Shown here: positions 9,325 through 19,202 of the stretch, in pieces
Layout of the letters: each line of letters starts with the position of its first letter
How positions within the stretch are numbered: position 1 is the stretch's first letter
DNA from: Clostridia bacterium
GTDB lineage: Bacteria; Bacillota; Clostridia; Peptostreptococcales; Anaerovoracaceae
Direction: 5' to 3'
DNA length: 64,000 nucleotides
NCBI GenBank assembly: GCA_900754795.1
Contig: CAAEEA010000081.1
Span: 1-64,000 of the forward strand
Translations under genes and position numbers: made by a program
Notes under the pieces: generated by a model
Database searches by the model: none
What the model was told of the DNA's origin: nothing
What the model saw: the letters and a program-made list of their open reading frames with translations, nothing else

Positions 9325-12300
9325 TTAGAATGGTAACGAAACAGAAAGCTCATCTTCCTCTAGTGTTTCAACTGTTCCTACAAATTGTTGCAAGAATTCA
9401 ATTGCTAATTTTCTGTCGAGCAAATCGTGAATCTTTTGATTTTCGTAACTACGCAAGCAGTTATAGCACGACGGTTCGCAATTACATTCACTCATCGATC
9501 TCAACGCCGACATGAAGATGCTATGCAGCATTTTTCCGTCCTTGGTTACCAATCTTCTTGAGTGACCAGCACCGCCGGGAACGGAGTCGTAAATAACGAT
9601 AGAGAAATTTAAAATTCCATTAATGAGTTTGGCTGATAAGCACGCCTTAATATCTCGTCTTTCAATATTCAGATCTTTTGCCATCGCATTCAAGATCGCA
9701 TACATTACCGACACCATTGTATTATAGTCGGATGTGTTGCACTTGAAGGATATTTTAGCAACATCGGTTTTGAATTCATGATGGAGAGAGCGACGAACAA
9801 GTTCATGACAATTACAGTTATACTGTCCATACAAGCTTTCGTGTGATTTTGTCGTCGTTACGGACAGTGCTCCACTACGCATCTGCTTTTCAATTTCTCT
9901 TTCGCCAATACCTTCATCTTCTGCTACTGCATAACCGCAGAGAGGACAAACATAGAAATTGCTAACAGATTTAACCATCAAGGAATCATTCGTTGTAGAT
10001 TCGACCTGGATTTCTATTGAATTAAACAGATACTTATGCTTATCTATCGTTCTTGCAGCAACATTCCCAATGTAATAGTCTTCTGAACGATAATTTTTCT
10101 CCTGACGAGTCATAGGTACATCTCGATCTTGTCGTTCGGCAACAAATCCCGAGCGCGGTTCTATACTTTCGTAGAAATCCATTTTGAACAGTTTTCTACC
10201 ACAAGCCGAACAAGGGATGCCCTCACTTGTTATAGGCGTGATGCTGTAATTTACAGTATTGCAATCCTTATTTCGGCACACTCCAATATATCCCGTGTAC
10301 CAGTCCTGCTTATCTTTGCCTGTTGCGGATTTCTTGATGTAACGACTCGTATATAGTCTGCCGTCAGCGACAACCTCCGAGGAAGGCGCGTATTCAGCTA
10401 TTGCAATCTGCAGATCTCTGCTCAACCTCAACTTAGAAACATTGTTTGCAGTTGTATTTTGCTGTAGCTCAACAGTATTAACGGGGAAACCGTATCTCGG
10501 CAGTATATTTCCACGAGCCAAGAAATCAATCAGCTTGTTTTTCTTGTAATGCTGAAGCTTTCTTTCGCACATAGCGGCTTTTGCCAAATCGTTTTCCCTC
10601 TTGAATTGCTTAATTAACTTTTCAAAGTTTTTGATATTGTTCTCATATTCCTGAATCAATTGTGTGAACACCCCTTCGGGGCCGCTGAATTCTTCAATCC
10701 AAGAGAAATCATCAATACCGAGACGCTTATGCAAATTATCAAGATCTGGGATGGATGCCTTCAGCATATCTAAAAGTCTTTGAGGATGGCTATTGATCCA
10801 CTCAATAAAGCCCTCGTATCCCTTTAGATTTATAAATTTATCGGCATCGTTATGATTGTATTGATCCTCGTGATCAGCAAAATATATGCTCAAAGCAACC
10901 GCATAGATATGTCTGCGAACAATCTTCTCGTTATCCACCTTAAAGAGCGGAGGAAGTATCGTTCCACCTATCATTCGCTTGGGATCTTTGAAGAATGCTA
11001 AGTCGTGAGAACTTAACTTTGCAAATGTAAGCACAAACGCTGCTGCATCAAGGCTACGACCTGCACGTCCGGCACGCTGTGCGTAGTTGGACGGCAGAGG
11101 AGGAACATCTCGCAAAAATACGGTTTCAAGGTCTCCAACGTCCACACCCATTTCGAAGGTGGTAGAGCAAGAAAGCGCATTGATTTCCTTCTTGATAAAC
11201 TGCTCCTGATATTCTGCGCTCTCTTTTTTACTGAGCTGTGCTGTATGCTCTTTGATGAGCAATGGCGACATTCTATCGCTCATATACAGCTTTGCAAAGT
11301 GGTTATCTCTCGTAATATCATCGGGCGAGATCCGGGCGAGCTTTCCTTCGCATCTGACAGAAGGACAATGACCTAAATTGAACTGTGTGATCTTACCGCA
11401 TTTCTTACAACGATACCAATGTGCATTAGGAGAGCCGTTGATCTTTACGACAAAATGCTTTGCTCGAAGCACATAAGTTCCGTCTTTATTCAGATCATCC
11501 ATACAATACGGATTATCGCATTCAGGATCGGAAAGATACTCAAAGTACTGCGTTAAAAATTCTATCGCACGATCTTCGGATATACCAAGTGTGGAGCAAA
11601 CATAATACAGACGATTGGATTTATAGTATCCGTTTCCATTGCTCTTGCTTTTAGGCATCCAATTTGATACCGTTGCTCTCTTTCTTTCGGGTGATTGCAT
11701 GAAAGCAACGAATCTCTGCGACGGAGTAAAGAATATGTATTCTCGGTCATTATCATCAATATCACTATCGGAGTCTGTGTATATTGCTCCCATTTTAACG
11801 ATTTCGAAGATTAACAAATCGAGCAATGCCTTTACCGAAACAGGATCGGCATTATACAACTCCGCAATGCTTTCAACAATTTCCGGCGTATTACCTTTAT
11901 ACTCGAATTGTATTTGACCTAACGCAGTAAGCGAGGTGGTAGAGTTATATCGAGCCAATTCGTTGAGAAGTGCAACCCAAGCGTTCTTACGACTATCAAG
12001 TGTAAGATTGCTTTCATCCGAATTACTCTTTGCAAAGCTTTTCTTTGCTGTGAAGTAATTAGTAAGCAAGGTAACAAAATCGGATATCGTATATTCATGG
12101 GATACGATTTCGTCTTTTCTTTCCGCAATGATGCGACAGATGCCACGTCTACGCAAGAATTCGTTATAGCTCTTACCTAAATAACACGCAAACTTAGCTG
12201 CTTCTTGTCTACTATCGGAGAAAGCCAAGAACTGTCTGCCGGTCTTTCTTGCGACCTTTTTGTTTGCAGTTGCCGCCCTTGCGAAAATGTTTTTAGCTTT

Positions 12301-14175
12301 GGTTTGGTCTTCGCTTTCAACATATTCGATTTCGGGAAGCTCTTCATACAAAGAGGTTGCCAAAACAGCCGTTGCTGCATCATTACCAAGATATAACCTC
12401 TTATAATGACCAGTGTGACAGTTTCCGCATCTCGCTCCTATTTTGAGGATTTTCGCCTTAATGACCTTGATATAGTTTTCCTTGCCGCAATCGCAAGGCA
12501 GATTATGAATCTCATTTTCGGCAACGATTGCTCCGCAGATCGGGCAGAGATAGAACACTTCTTTCTTTCCGTCGGTTTCGTCCTCAATGTCATCATCTTC
12601 AATATCGGCATTATCATCGGCATCGAGATAGTAATATTCGACTTCTTCCTCGAGCTTGCTTGCCTGAACCAATCTACGACTTTCAATTTTGCCGACCAGT
12701 GCAATTCTTCCGCAATCATCACAAACGGCTGCTTCAAATACAGCAGATTCCTTGCCGTTCTCCCAATAGGTTCTTTGGCGGTTCAAGAACAACCGCTTAT
12801 CTCCATTCAGAGTAATATAACAACCTTCGAGGCTACGGATAAAGAAGTGATACCTTGCATCAATCAAGGATTTTTTGTTCTTTTGTGCGCGAGTGCAAAG
12901 CGAAATGAACGCAATTGCACCATCCATGTTAACAGATAACTTTTCACCGATCTCAGACAACTCGCAAATACCGCCAAGGCGGAGGCGCAATGCATGGTAT
13001 AGATCAGAGGTCAGCAAGAAATCATACAGAAGCTCTTTTTCGTCAGTTGCTTTATCAACATTAAATCCGTAATCATTCAGAACCTGCCACACAAAATTTT
13101 CGCCATCCGCTAACTTTTCATATAACTCGTTTGGATATTTTTTTATCGTGGCATTAGGAACATACGGCTCTCGTTCGGCTCTGATAATATACTTCTTGTC
13201 AAAGCTTACACCACAGAGGTTTTCTGCAAATGTGATAATATCATCGTCTACGCTGCTATCACTACCCAAAGTAGCACTCGTTAGGATAAAGCGTGTATCC
13301 TTGGTAGCCGAAATTCTTGCTTTTAATCTACGAAGAAGGATCGAAGTTTCGATACCTGTTGCTCCTGTGTAAATATGTGCTTCGTCCAAAACAACAAATC
13401 TAAAATCCGCATTTGAGAAAAGCACATCATCCTTCGGACGCAACAGCAAATGTTCGAGCATCGCATAGTTGGTAAACAAGATGTTCGGAGGATTCTTCTT
13501 CATCTCGTCACGAGATAGAATTTCGTTAGGCAATCTGTGGCGAAGCTCAGGCACTTTTTCTTTTGCGAACATAGCTTCATATACGGCAATAGCACTTTCT
13601 TCATCATTTTCTGTGCCGCCATTATATGCGCCGAAGGTTATATCAGGATAGCACATCAAGATCTCCCTGATATTCTTCATTTGGTCGTTTGCGAGAGCAT
13701 TCATCGGATAAATGAATAATGCACGAACACCTTTGCCGAGCGTACCTTGCTCCTTTTCTCGTAACAGTTCATTTAATACGGGAATTAAGAAGCAGTTCGT
13801 TTTACCACTACCTGTACCGGTAGAAACAACTGCGTTATTTCCACCAACGATAGCACGAATTGCTTTTTCCTGATGCAGATACAAGTTACGAGTTATCGGA
13901 AGTTTGTGCTTATGTAACTTATCGTTCGGCTTGCCTGCTTCAAGCTCTCTGAACAGCGGAGAAAGAGGACAATCTGCATCCTCAATCATTTCTTCGATTG
14001 ATTTGCCGCTCTTAAATACATCTTTAATTTCAAGCAATGGGCCGCGAGCAATATTCGCCCTTAACTCTTTTACAAACTGCTCTTGTAAAGAAGGATTCGC
14101 AAACGCATGCGTTGTCGCTATGTAGTCTATAAATTCTTCTTTTATGTTTGATGATGCTTTAGCCGGATTGAACAT
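9325..14175 (-). CDS. druE: DEAD/DEAH helicase with DUF1998 C-terminus, DruE-like
   Basis: A 1616-residue superfamily 2 helicase. Visible motifs are Walker A STGTGSGKT at 118-126, DEAH at 264-267, SAT at 300-302 and motif VI QRAGRAGR near 1033-1040. Between and after these are many Cys pairs typical of zinc ribbons (CDDCGR, CPICG, CGNCH, CKKCGK, CSACGR, CPLCGY). The C-terminus carries GGAGHSRRL and a Cys-rich CNCEPSCYNCLRSYENQ segment, the signature of DUF1998. DruE, the common gene of all Druantia anti-phage systems, has this architecture and size class. MrfA and the DISARM helicase are related but smaller or differently arranged. The ATG follows GAGGAGGTG and lies one base after the stop of the 918-residue gene, so the two are translationally coupled. 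Confidence 0.75.
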   Translation of the reverse strand: MFNPAKASSNIKEEFIDYIATTHAFANPSLQEQFVKELRANIARGPLLEIKDVFKSGKSIEEMIEDADCPLSPLFRELEAGKPNDKLHKHKLPITRNLYLHQEKAIRAIVGGNNAVVSTGTGSGKTNCFLIPVLNELLREKEQGTLGKGVRALFIYPMNALANDQMKNIREILMCYPDITFGAYNGGTENDEESAIAVYEAMFAKEKVPELRHRLPNEILSRDEMKKNPPNILFTNYAMLEHLLLRPKDDVLFSNADFRFVVLDEAHIYTGATGIETSILLRRLKARISATKDTRFILTSATLGSDSSVDDDIITFAENLCGVSFDKKYIIRAEREPYVPNATIKKYPNELYEKLADGENFVWQVLNDYGFNVDKATDEKELLYDFLLTSDLYHALRLRLGGICELSEIGEKLSVNMDGAIAFISLCTRAQKNKKSLIDARYHFFIRSLEGCYITLNGDKRLFLNRQRTYWENGKESAVFEAAVCDDCGRIALVGKIESRRLVQASKLEEEVEYYYLDADDNADIEDDDIEDETDGKKEVFYLCPICGAIVAENEIHNLPCDCGKENYIKVIKAKILKIGARCGNCHTGHYKRLYLGNDAATAVLATSLYEELPEIEYVESEDQTKAKNIFARAATANKKVARKTGRQFLAFSDSRQEAAKFACYLGKSYNEFLRRRGICRIIAERKDEIVSHEYTISDFVTLLTNYFTAKKSFAKSNSDESNLTLDSRKNAWVALLNELARYNSTTSLTALGQIQFEYKGNTPEIVESIAELYNADPVSVKALLDLLIFEIVKMGAIYTDSDSDIDDNDREYIFFTPSQRFVAFMQSPERKRATVSNWMPKSKSNGNGYYKSNRLYYVCSTLGISEDRAIEFLTQYFEYLSDPECDNPYCMDDLNKDGTYVLRAKHFVVKINGSPNAHWYRCKKCGKITQFNLGHCPSVRCEGKLARISPDDITRDNHFAKLYMSDRMSPLLIKEHTAQLSKKESAEYQEQFIKKEINALSCSTTFEMGVDVGDLETVFLRDVPPLPSNYAQRAGRAGRSLDAAAFVLTFAKLSSHDLAFFKDPKRMIGGTILPPLFKVDNEKIVRRHIYAVALSIYFADHEDQYNHNDADKFINLKGYEGFIEWINSHPQRLLDMLKASIPDLDNLHKRLGIDDFSWIEEFSGPEGVFTQLIQEYENNIKNFEKLIKQFKRENDLAKAAMCERKLQHYKKNKLIDFLARGNILPRYGFPVNTVELQQNTTANNVSKLRLSRDLQIAIAEYAPSSEVVADGRLYTSRYIKKSATGKDKQDWYTGYIGVCRNKDCNTVNYSITPITSEGIPCSACGRKLFKMDFYESIEPRSGFVAERQDRDVPMTRQEKNYRSEDYYIGNVAARTIDKHKYLFNSIEIQVESTTNDSLMVKSVSNFYVCPLCGYAVAEDEGIGEREIEKQMRSGALSVTTTKSHESLYGQYNCNCHELVRRSLHHEFKTDVAKISFKCNTSDYNTMVSVMYAILNAMAKDLNIERRDIKACLSAKLINGILNFSIVIYDSVPGGAGHSRRLVTKDGKMLHSIFMSALRSMSECNCEPSCYNCLRSYENQKIHDLLDRKLAIEFLQQFVGTVETLEEDELSVSLPF

Positions 14176-14176
14176 T

Positions 14177-16933
14177 CTATTTCACCTCCTCGGTGCTAAA
14201 GAGGAAATAATCAATTCCTCTCGTATTTCTATTAAAATTGCTAATTCTGTTTTTGGTGTCAAGAGTGAATTCACCTAAGAAGTCGTCCATATCGTCGGGA
14301 TTAACACCGGCAACGATGAAACAAGAATTTTCGCTCCTGAGTTCGAGCCTTATTGGATTGATATCATCGTATGTTCCTTCGCTGTTTGCCATGGTGTTCA
14401 AATAGGTTTTCCAACCATCACGATTGATAATATAGGCACTTCCAGTATAATAATGACAGCCGTCAAACTCTCCTATATACCAAAGGTGATCCACATAGAA
14501 GGGCTTGATTTCCTCATACGAAGCCTTGCCTGTTAGCATTACCTTTTCAAAGCGCAGACTTTTGCCCTTGAAGCGAATCTTGTTGATATCGCCAAACACC
14601 ACTTGTTGCTCGAATAAGCGGAGAGGCTTTTCGATAAATCCAACTCGCTTCATCAAATCAACGGTAACATCATAAATACCTATTTCAAGCTCAGCTAATG
14701 AGAAGTATCTACTCTTATAGTTTTCATCGATGGTTTCGCTGACGTCGAAGCTATGCTTTACTGTATCATTCTCACAGAAAGAGATTCTGAATTTTGGCGT
14801 GGAATCGCCAACAAAAGATTTGCCCACATCCCACAGCATCTCTTTTCCGCTTATTACAAAAGGCGAGAATTTGAGTTTTTCCTTCAAGCAAACTGTTAAG
14901 ATAGGAATAACAGCGATATCCTCAACTTTTACGAATACGATAATTTCATTCCTACCATCTTGCAGCATAGACCAGAGAGTTTCGCCAAGCTTAAATGAAT
15001 TGAATGCTGCGCTGTCGGACAAAACAGTGTTGTTATCCAAGAACACTTGGTATCCCATTTCTGTAGGCAAATCAATAATAAGCTCTGCTGAATTGGAATA
15101 ATTCCTATACCACAAATCCTCTCCGTACTGCGATGAAAATTCGCTATCGCCAAATTTCCATCTTAACACGGGCGGAGAAAGAACGATATCGCCATCATCA
15201 AACGGAATCACAGCATTGCCTTGGTTGATATCAAACGATATGATTTTATCGTATTTTTCCGTATGGAAGCGCACTGTACCAATGTTTTCCTTATCAAAAT
15301 ACAGCTTTTTATCGTAGGTAATGCTTATGCTGTTAAACTTTACAACATTGTAGGACGTTTCAATTTTGTTATCCGCATAGCTGAAAATATTGATTTTCTG
15401 CGGTTCGCACACATTGAGCAGTTCCGTGATGAAAAAGGTTTTATATCCTTCGCTTTCTTCGCAAGTGAACGCACTCAGTTTAAAGTCGGTAGATTCATAA
15501 CGTACGCCGTATTTAGATATATCAATATCCGACTTTACGACAACTTGCAAATCACCATCGATGACGATAAATTCCTCGCCGTCGTGTATAAACTTTGTAT
15601 TATTCTTTCGATCTGCGGTAATTCTTATGTTGCGTTTCTGTTTTTCAACTACGAAGAAAACCGTTCGCTTCGAACTTTGTAACAGTTCACCCTCTTGTGC
15701 CTGAAGAATATACAAATTTGGTTCACCTGAAACTTTTTTTATACTTTCGGGATGTGCCGAGAACTCCTCTAATTTAGGCGCGAACAATATGTAGTTTCCG
15801 GGAAGACATTCCTCTTGCAGGATTTCCCTATGATCTCTAAAGACAACATACTCTCGAAACAAGCTTGTCTTTGAGTTGTAAATGACATCTCCGCAATGCA
15901 CGATCTCCAAGATGCAATCTATTATGCCATCCTCAAAAACGAGATTGTCTGCGAACAAAGACAGTTCCTTTGTTGCCATGGTAAGACCCGAACCGAATGT
16001 GTACATTTCTCTTTGGTCAACAAGCTCTCCGTTACGATAAATATTCAGAAGAGGCATATCGTAAAAATTGTTTTTCAGACGAATACTTGGTATTGTCAAA
16101 ATAGCTTGTTTGCCGTTATAGCTATATTTAGGCCGAATCGTTGAGTAATCGGTTATTGCTCGTTCATATGATTTTCTCTTGGGTTTGGCAACGCCAAAGC
16201 TTTTTTCTTTTTCCGTCCACCAATCACGAACAAGGATATTATAATATCGGTCGTTATCAAGGATTTCTCCACCAAACACCCTGTCCAACAAGGAGATTGT
16301 GCCTTCGATATACTTGACCATTTCTTCCGGACTGTCGATTGCCATTCGCTTGATTCCGGCACGCAAAAAATATACGCCACTACCAAGCTTGAGGTCATCC
16401 TCCAAAGATTTCTCATAAGAGAAGGTTCTCTTAAGCTCCTCAGCAACGAGAGCAAATGTGTCATCGTTCTTCGTATATGTAAAATTCATATCCTCGGAAT
16501 ACAGATTCCAACACAATTCCAAAAAGGATTCCGTAGAGTTGAGCGGAGCGAATGCGTGCGCTAAAATAGTGGCGTAATAGCGTTTCGTACAACCTGACAA
16601 ATACATGATTTTGCCACGTTTTCCGAGCCTGTCAATTACACTCGTGAGATATGTATATATTTTCTGTGAGCCATACGAGCCGATCAACTTTTTATAGATA
16701 CAATCCCAAAAGGTATCCTCTTCTGACTTCCAAGTTTTTACGGCATTCACCATAGCAACAAAGACGAGTTCATCATATCCTTGCGATATGCTGTTCCCCC
16801 AACCGCCATCATAGTTGCGAAGCAAGCAGCCTGTAAAGTCATATACACGCGCTAATTCCTCGTCGGAAAACACATAGTTACCGACAAAAGTTTCATTCAT
16901 TGCTTCGCTTATCTTTGGTAACAACTCTTTCAC
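14177..16933 (-). CDS. druH: Large partner protein of the DUF1998 helicase, DruH-like
   Basis: A 918-residue protein with no catalytic motif that I recognise. The first roughly 270 residues look mostly helical with several aromatic-rich segments; the rest appears beta-rich and repetitive, with several Ig-like or sandwich-like stretches. It is coupled to the helicase gene. A two-gene pairing of a large uncharacterised protein with DruE is the gene content of Druantia type III (druH-druE), so I assign it by context rather than by motif. The start is GTG with AGGAGG five bases upstream. Codon use is AT-rich like the helicase and unlike the host flanks, in line with acquisition as a unit. Confidence 0.58.
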   Translation of the reverse strand: MKELLPKISEAMNETFVGNYVFSDEELARVYDFTGCLLRNYDGGWGNSISQGYDELVFVAMVNAVKTWKSEEDTFWDCIYKKLIGSYGSQKIYTYLTSVIDRLGKRGKIMYLSGCTKRYYATILAHAFAPLNSTESFLELCWNLYSEDMNFTYTKNDDTFALVAEELKRTFSYEKSLEDDLKLGSGVYFLRAGIKRMAIDSPEEMVKYIEGTISLLDRVFGGEILDNDRYYNILVRDWWTEKEKSFGVAKPKRKSYERAITDYSTIRPKYSYNGKQAILTIPSIRLKNNFYDMPLLNIYRNGELVDQREMYTFGSGLTMATKELSLFADNLVFEDGIIDCILEIVHCGDVIYNSKTSLFREYVVFRDHREILQEECLPGNYILFAPKLEEFSAHPESIKKVSGEPNLYILQAQEGELLQSSKRTVFFVVEKQKRNIRITADRKNNTKFIHDGEEFIVIDGDLQVVVKSDIDISKYGVRYESTDFKLSAFTCEESEGYKTFFITELLNVCEPQKINIFSYADNKIETSYNVVKFNSISITYDKKLYFDKENIGTVRFHTEKYDKIISFDINQGNAVIPFDDGDIVLSPPVLRWKFGDSEFSSQYGEDLWYRNYSNSAELIIDLPTEMGYQVFLDNNTVLSDSAAFNSFKLGETLWSMLQDGRNEIIVFVKVEDIAVIPILTVCLKEKLKFSPFVISGKEMLWDVGKSFVGDSTPKFRISFCENDTVKHSFDVSETIDENYKSRYFSLAELEIGIYDVTVDLMKRVGFIEKPLRLFEQQVVFGDINKIRFKGKSLRFEKVMLTGKASYEEIKPFYVDHLWYIGEFDGCHYYTGSAYIINRDGWKTYLNTMANSEGTYDDINPIRLELRSENSCFIVAGVNPDDMDDFLGEFTLDTKNRISNFNRNTRGIDYFLFSTEEVK

Positions 16934-16955
16934 GAGATCCTCCTAATAATGATTG

Positions 16956-17141
16956 TTATTCTGCTGCGTTACCTTCTTTTATCCACGCATCGACCTCGGA
17001 TATCTTAAACTTCCAAAGTCTACCGACCTTTGATGCAGGCATTTCACGCTTTGCAATCCAAGTTAGGACGGTATCACGACTGACTCCAAGATGCTCCATA
17101 ATTTCTTTAAGAGAACACCATCTTTCTGCTTCGTTGTTCAT
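16956..17141 (-). CDS. Excisionase/MerR-like helix-turn-helix protein
   Basis: A 61-residue DNA-binding domain of the helix_turn_helix_17 (excisionase) type: WCSLKEIMEHLGVSRDTVLTWIAKREMPASKVGRLWKFKISEVDAWI. The ATG at 17141 follows AAGGAGG. It is the first gene of the defence operon, 22 bases before the large partner protein. It could autoregulate the operon or serve as a recombination directionality factor for the serine recombinase. Its promoter-proximal place favours the first; both are inference. Confidence 0.85.
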   Translation of the reverse strand: MNNEAERWCSLKEIMEHLGVSRDTVLTWIAKREMPASKVGRLWKFKISEVDAWIKEGNAAE

Positions 17142-17180
17142 ACGAACCTCCTTCGACATAAAGGTATAAAAATCTACTTT

Positions 17181-17209
17181 ATTATACAATATTTTTGGCG
17201 TTCTATCAA
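17181..17209 (-). promoter_or_regulatory. Promoter of the Druantia-like operon
   Basis: Minus-strand TTGATA (17204-17209) and TATAAT (17181-17186) with a 17-base spacer. The predicted transcript starts near 17174, giving a leader of about 33 bases before the HTH gene. This is a near-consensus housekeeping promoter. Confidence 0.75.
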
Positions 17210-17252
17210 TCTATTACAGTTGTTTATTGTGGTTTTATAATGGTTAACAAGA

Positions 17253-17289
17253 AAAGATCCATCACAGATTCTATCCGTGATGGATCTTT
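17253..17289 (-). terminator. Hairpin terminator near element right end
   Basis: A 13-bp perfect stem (AAAGATCCATCAC and its complement) with an 11-base loop. On the minus strand it is followed by TTTTCTTGTT, so it could stop transcription entering from the GGGtGRT operon; on the + strand by TTTATTATCC. Confidence 0.65.
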
Positions 17290-17291
17290 AT

Positions 17292-17306
17292 TATCCTATT
17301 CGGTTT
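17292..17306 (+). repeat. 15-bp inverted copy of the recombinase upstream sequence
   Basis: TATCCTATTCGGTTT is the exact reverse complement of 7817-7831. It lies immediately inside the proposed right boundary and is therefore a candidate half-site of the right attachment site. Confidence 0.55.
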
Positions 17307-17312
17307 TTGGTT

Positions 17313-17352
17313 TTCTTCGTTAAGGACATCCCGCTTTGGGACCGGTTCTTTT
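17313..17352 (-). repeat. Right arm of imperfect inverted repeat flanking the island
   Basis: The reverse complement of this segment begins AAAAGAACC and aligns to 6021-6061 with 31 of 41 columns identical. It sits 34 bases beyond the stop of the host GGGtGRT gene. Together with the left arm it probably formed a palindromic intergenic repeat that acted as a two-way terminator before the element entered. Confidence 0.65.
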
Positions 17353-17385
17353 TTAATCTCTGTTCCAATATTCGGTCTGGAAACG

Positions 17386-18396
17386 CTATATCCTGCCTGC
17401 TCTGGCTGCTTCTTCCACAGATACCGCTACGGCCACCGTCGCGCCTACCATAGGGTTGTTACCCATTCCCACATAGCCCATCATCGCCACATGAGCAGGA
17501 ACTGACGAAGATCCGGCAAACTGGGCGTCTGAATGCATTCTTCCCATGGTATCAGTCATACCGTAAGAAGCAGGCCCCGCGGCCATATTGTCCGGATGGA
17601 GAGTTCTGCCGGTGCCTCCGCCGGAAGCGACGGAAAAATATTTTTTGCCTTTTTCCCAGCATTCCTTTTTATATGTGCCGGCTACGGGATGCTGGAATCT
17701 TGTAGGGTTGGTCGAATTGCCGGTAATGGAGACATCTACGTCTTCAAGGTGCATAACAGCTACGCCTTCGCGGACATCATCTACTCCGTAGCAGCGCACC
17801 TGAGCTCTCTCTCCTTTTGAATAAGGTATTTCTCTGACAACGCTTATCTGCCCGCTGTGGTAATCAAAGCTTGTCTGAACATAAGTAAAGCCGTTTATCC
17901 TGGAGATTATCTGAGCCGCGTCTTTTCCCAGCCCGTTGAGAATCACTCTGAGAGGAGTTTTGCGTACTTTGTTCGCGGATCTTGCAATGCCGATAGCGCC
18001 TTCAGCCGCGGCAAAAGATTCGTGTCCCGCGAGAAAAGCAAAGCACTTTGTCTCATCTCTAAGCAGCATGGCCGCAAGATTGCCGTGTCCTATACCGACC
18101 TTTCTGTCCGCTGCCACAGATCCATCCAGGCAAAAGGCCTGCAATCCTTCACCTATGGCTTCGGCGGCGTCCGCCGCGGTGCGGCAGCCTTTTCTGATCG
18201 CTATGGCTGCTCCTGCTACGTAAGCGTAGCGTACGTCTTCAAAGCATATGGGCTGTATGTTTTTTGCGGTCTCATAAGGGTCGATTCCCGCTTTTTCACA
18301 GATTTCCCGCGCGTCCATGAGGTCTTTTATCCCGTATTTGCCGAGGACGGACAGGATATTGCCGATTTTTCTTTCGTAGTTTTCAAAGGTTATCAT
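17386..18396 (-). CDS. GGGtGRT family protein
   Basis: A 336-residue protein named for its GGGTGRT motif (near residue 254, in VASGGGTGRTLHPDN). The family is found in anaerobes, usually next to a NifU-like scaffold as here. A precise biochemical role is not established; the pairing points to iron-sulfur cluster assembly or repair. The sequence has glycine-rich loops (HGNLAAML, MGYVGMGNNPMVGATVAV) and few cysteines. The ATG follows AGGAGG. Second gene of a two-gene unit, 10 bases after the scaffold gene. Confidence 0.85.
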   Translation of the reverse strand: MITFENYERKIGNILSVLGKYGIKDLMDAREICEKAGIDPYETAKNIQPICFEDVRYAYVAGAAIAIRKGCRTAADAAEAIGEGLQAFCLDGSVAADRKVGIGHGNLAAMLLRDETKCFAFLAGHESFAAAEGAIGIARSANKVRKTPLRVILNGLGKDAAQIISRINGFTYVQTSFDYHSGQISVVREIPYSKGERAQVRCYGVDDVREGVAVMHLEDVDVSITGNSTNPTRFQHPVAGTYKKECWEKGKKYFSVASGGGTGRTLHPDNMAAGPASYGMTDTMGRMHSDAQFAGSSSVPAHVAMMGYVGMGNNPMVGATVAVAVSVEEAARAGRI

Positions 18397-18406
18397 CTCT
18401 GTCCTC

Positions 18407-19099
18407 CTATTCTCTTCTCGGGTCTATCGTTTTGACTGCTTCGCTGAAACGGCCGTATTCTCCGCGGGCTTTTTCGATTGCTTCCGCCGGGTCAGCGCCG
18501 TCTTTGATCGCGTCCATCATCTTGCCGATATTCACATACTGATAGCCGATGATGTTATTATCCTCATCGAGAGCCATTTTGGTTATATACCCCTCTGTAA
18601 GATCGAGATATCTGGCTCCTTTGGCTTTGGTTGAATATATCGTGCCTATCTGGCTCCTCGATCCCTTTCCCAGATCTTCCATGCCGGCGCCTACAGCCAG
18701 TCCTCCTTCAGAAAACGCGGACTGGCTCCGTCCGTAAACTATCTGCAGGAAAAGCTCTCTCATGGCCGTATTGATAGCGTCGCACACGAGGTCGGTATTC
18801 AGAGCTTCGAGCAGAGTCTTTCCCGTCAGTATTTCCCCGGCCATAGCCGCCGAGTGGGTCATGCCGGAACAGCCTATCGTCTCGACAAGCGCTTCTTCTA
18901 TGATTCCGTCTTTAACGTTGAGAGTAAGCTTGCACGCGCCCTGCTGCGGAGCGCACCAACCGACGCCGTGTGTAAGCCCGGAGATATCTTTGATCTCTTT
19001 TACCTGCGTCCATTTTCCCTCCTGAGGGATCGGAGCCGGTCCGTGATACGCGCCCTTGTTAACAGGGCACATATTTTCGATTTCTTTGGTATATATCAT
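18407..19099 (-). CDS. NifU-like iron-sulfur cluster assembly scaffold
   Basis: A 230-residue protein with an IscU/NifU-like core: GWCAPQQGACKLTLNV, then ETIGCSGMTHSAAMAGEILTG, containing the expected cluster-ligand cysteines. It extends at both ends beyond the usual IscU length. It would build or hold Fe-S clusters for transfer to other proteins. The start ATG follows GGGAGG. Cotranscribed with the GGGtGRT gene, a pairing conserved in Clostridia. Confidence 0.85.
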   Translation of the reverse strand: MIYTKEIENMCPVNKGAYHGPAPIPQEGKWTQVKEIKDISGLTHGVGWCAPQQGACKLTLNVKDGIIEEALVETIGCSGMTHSAAMAGEILTGKTLLEALNTDLVCDAINTAMRELFLQIVYGRSQSAFSEGGLAVGAGMEDLGKGSRSQIGTIYSTKAKGARYLDLTEGYITKMALDEDNNIIGYQYVNIGKMMDAIKDGADPAEAIEKARGEYGRFSEAVKTIDPRRE

Positions 19100-19202
19100 T
19101 TGTTCCTCCCGGATTCATCAGTTCTTACATTTTATTTAATCACAACCCGGGGCAAAATTCAATGGTAAAAGGCAGAAAATGATCCGCCGTGTTATTCTCT
19201 TC

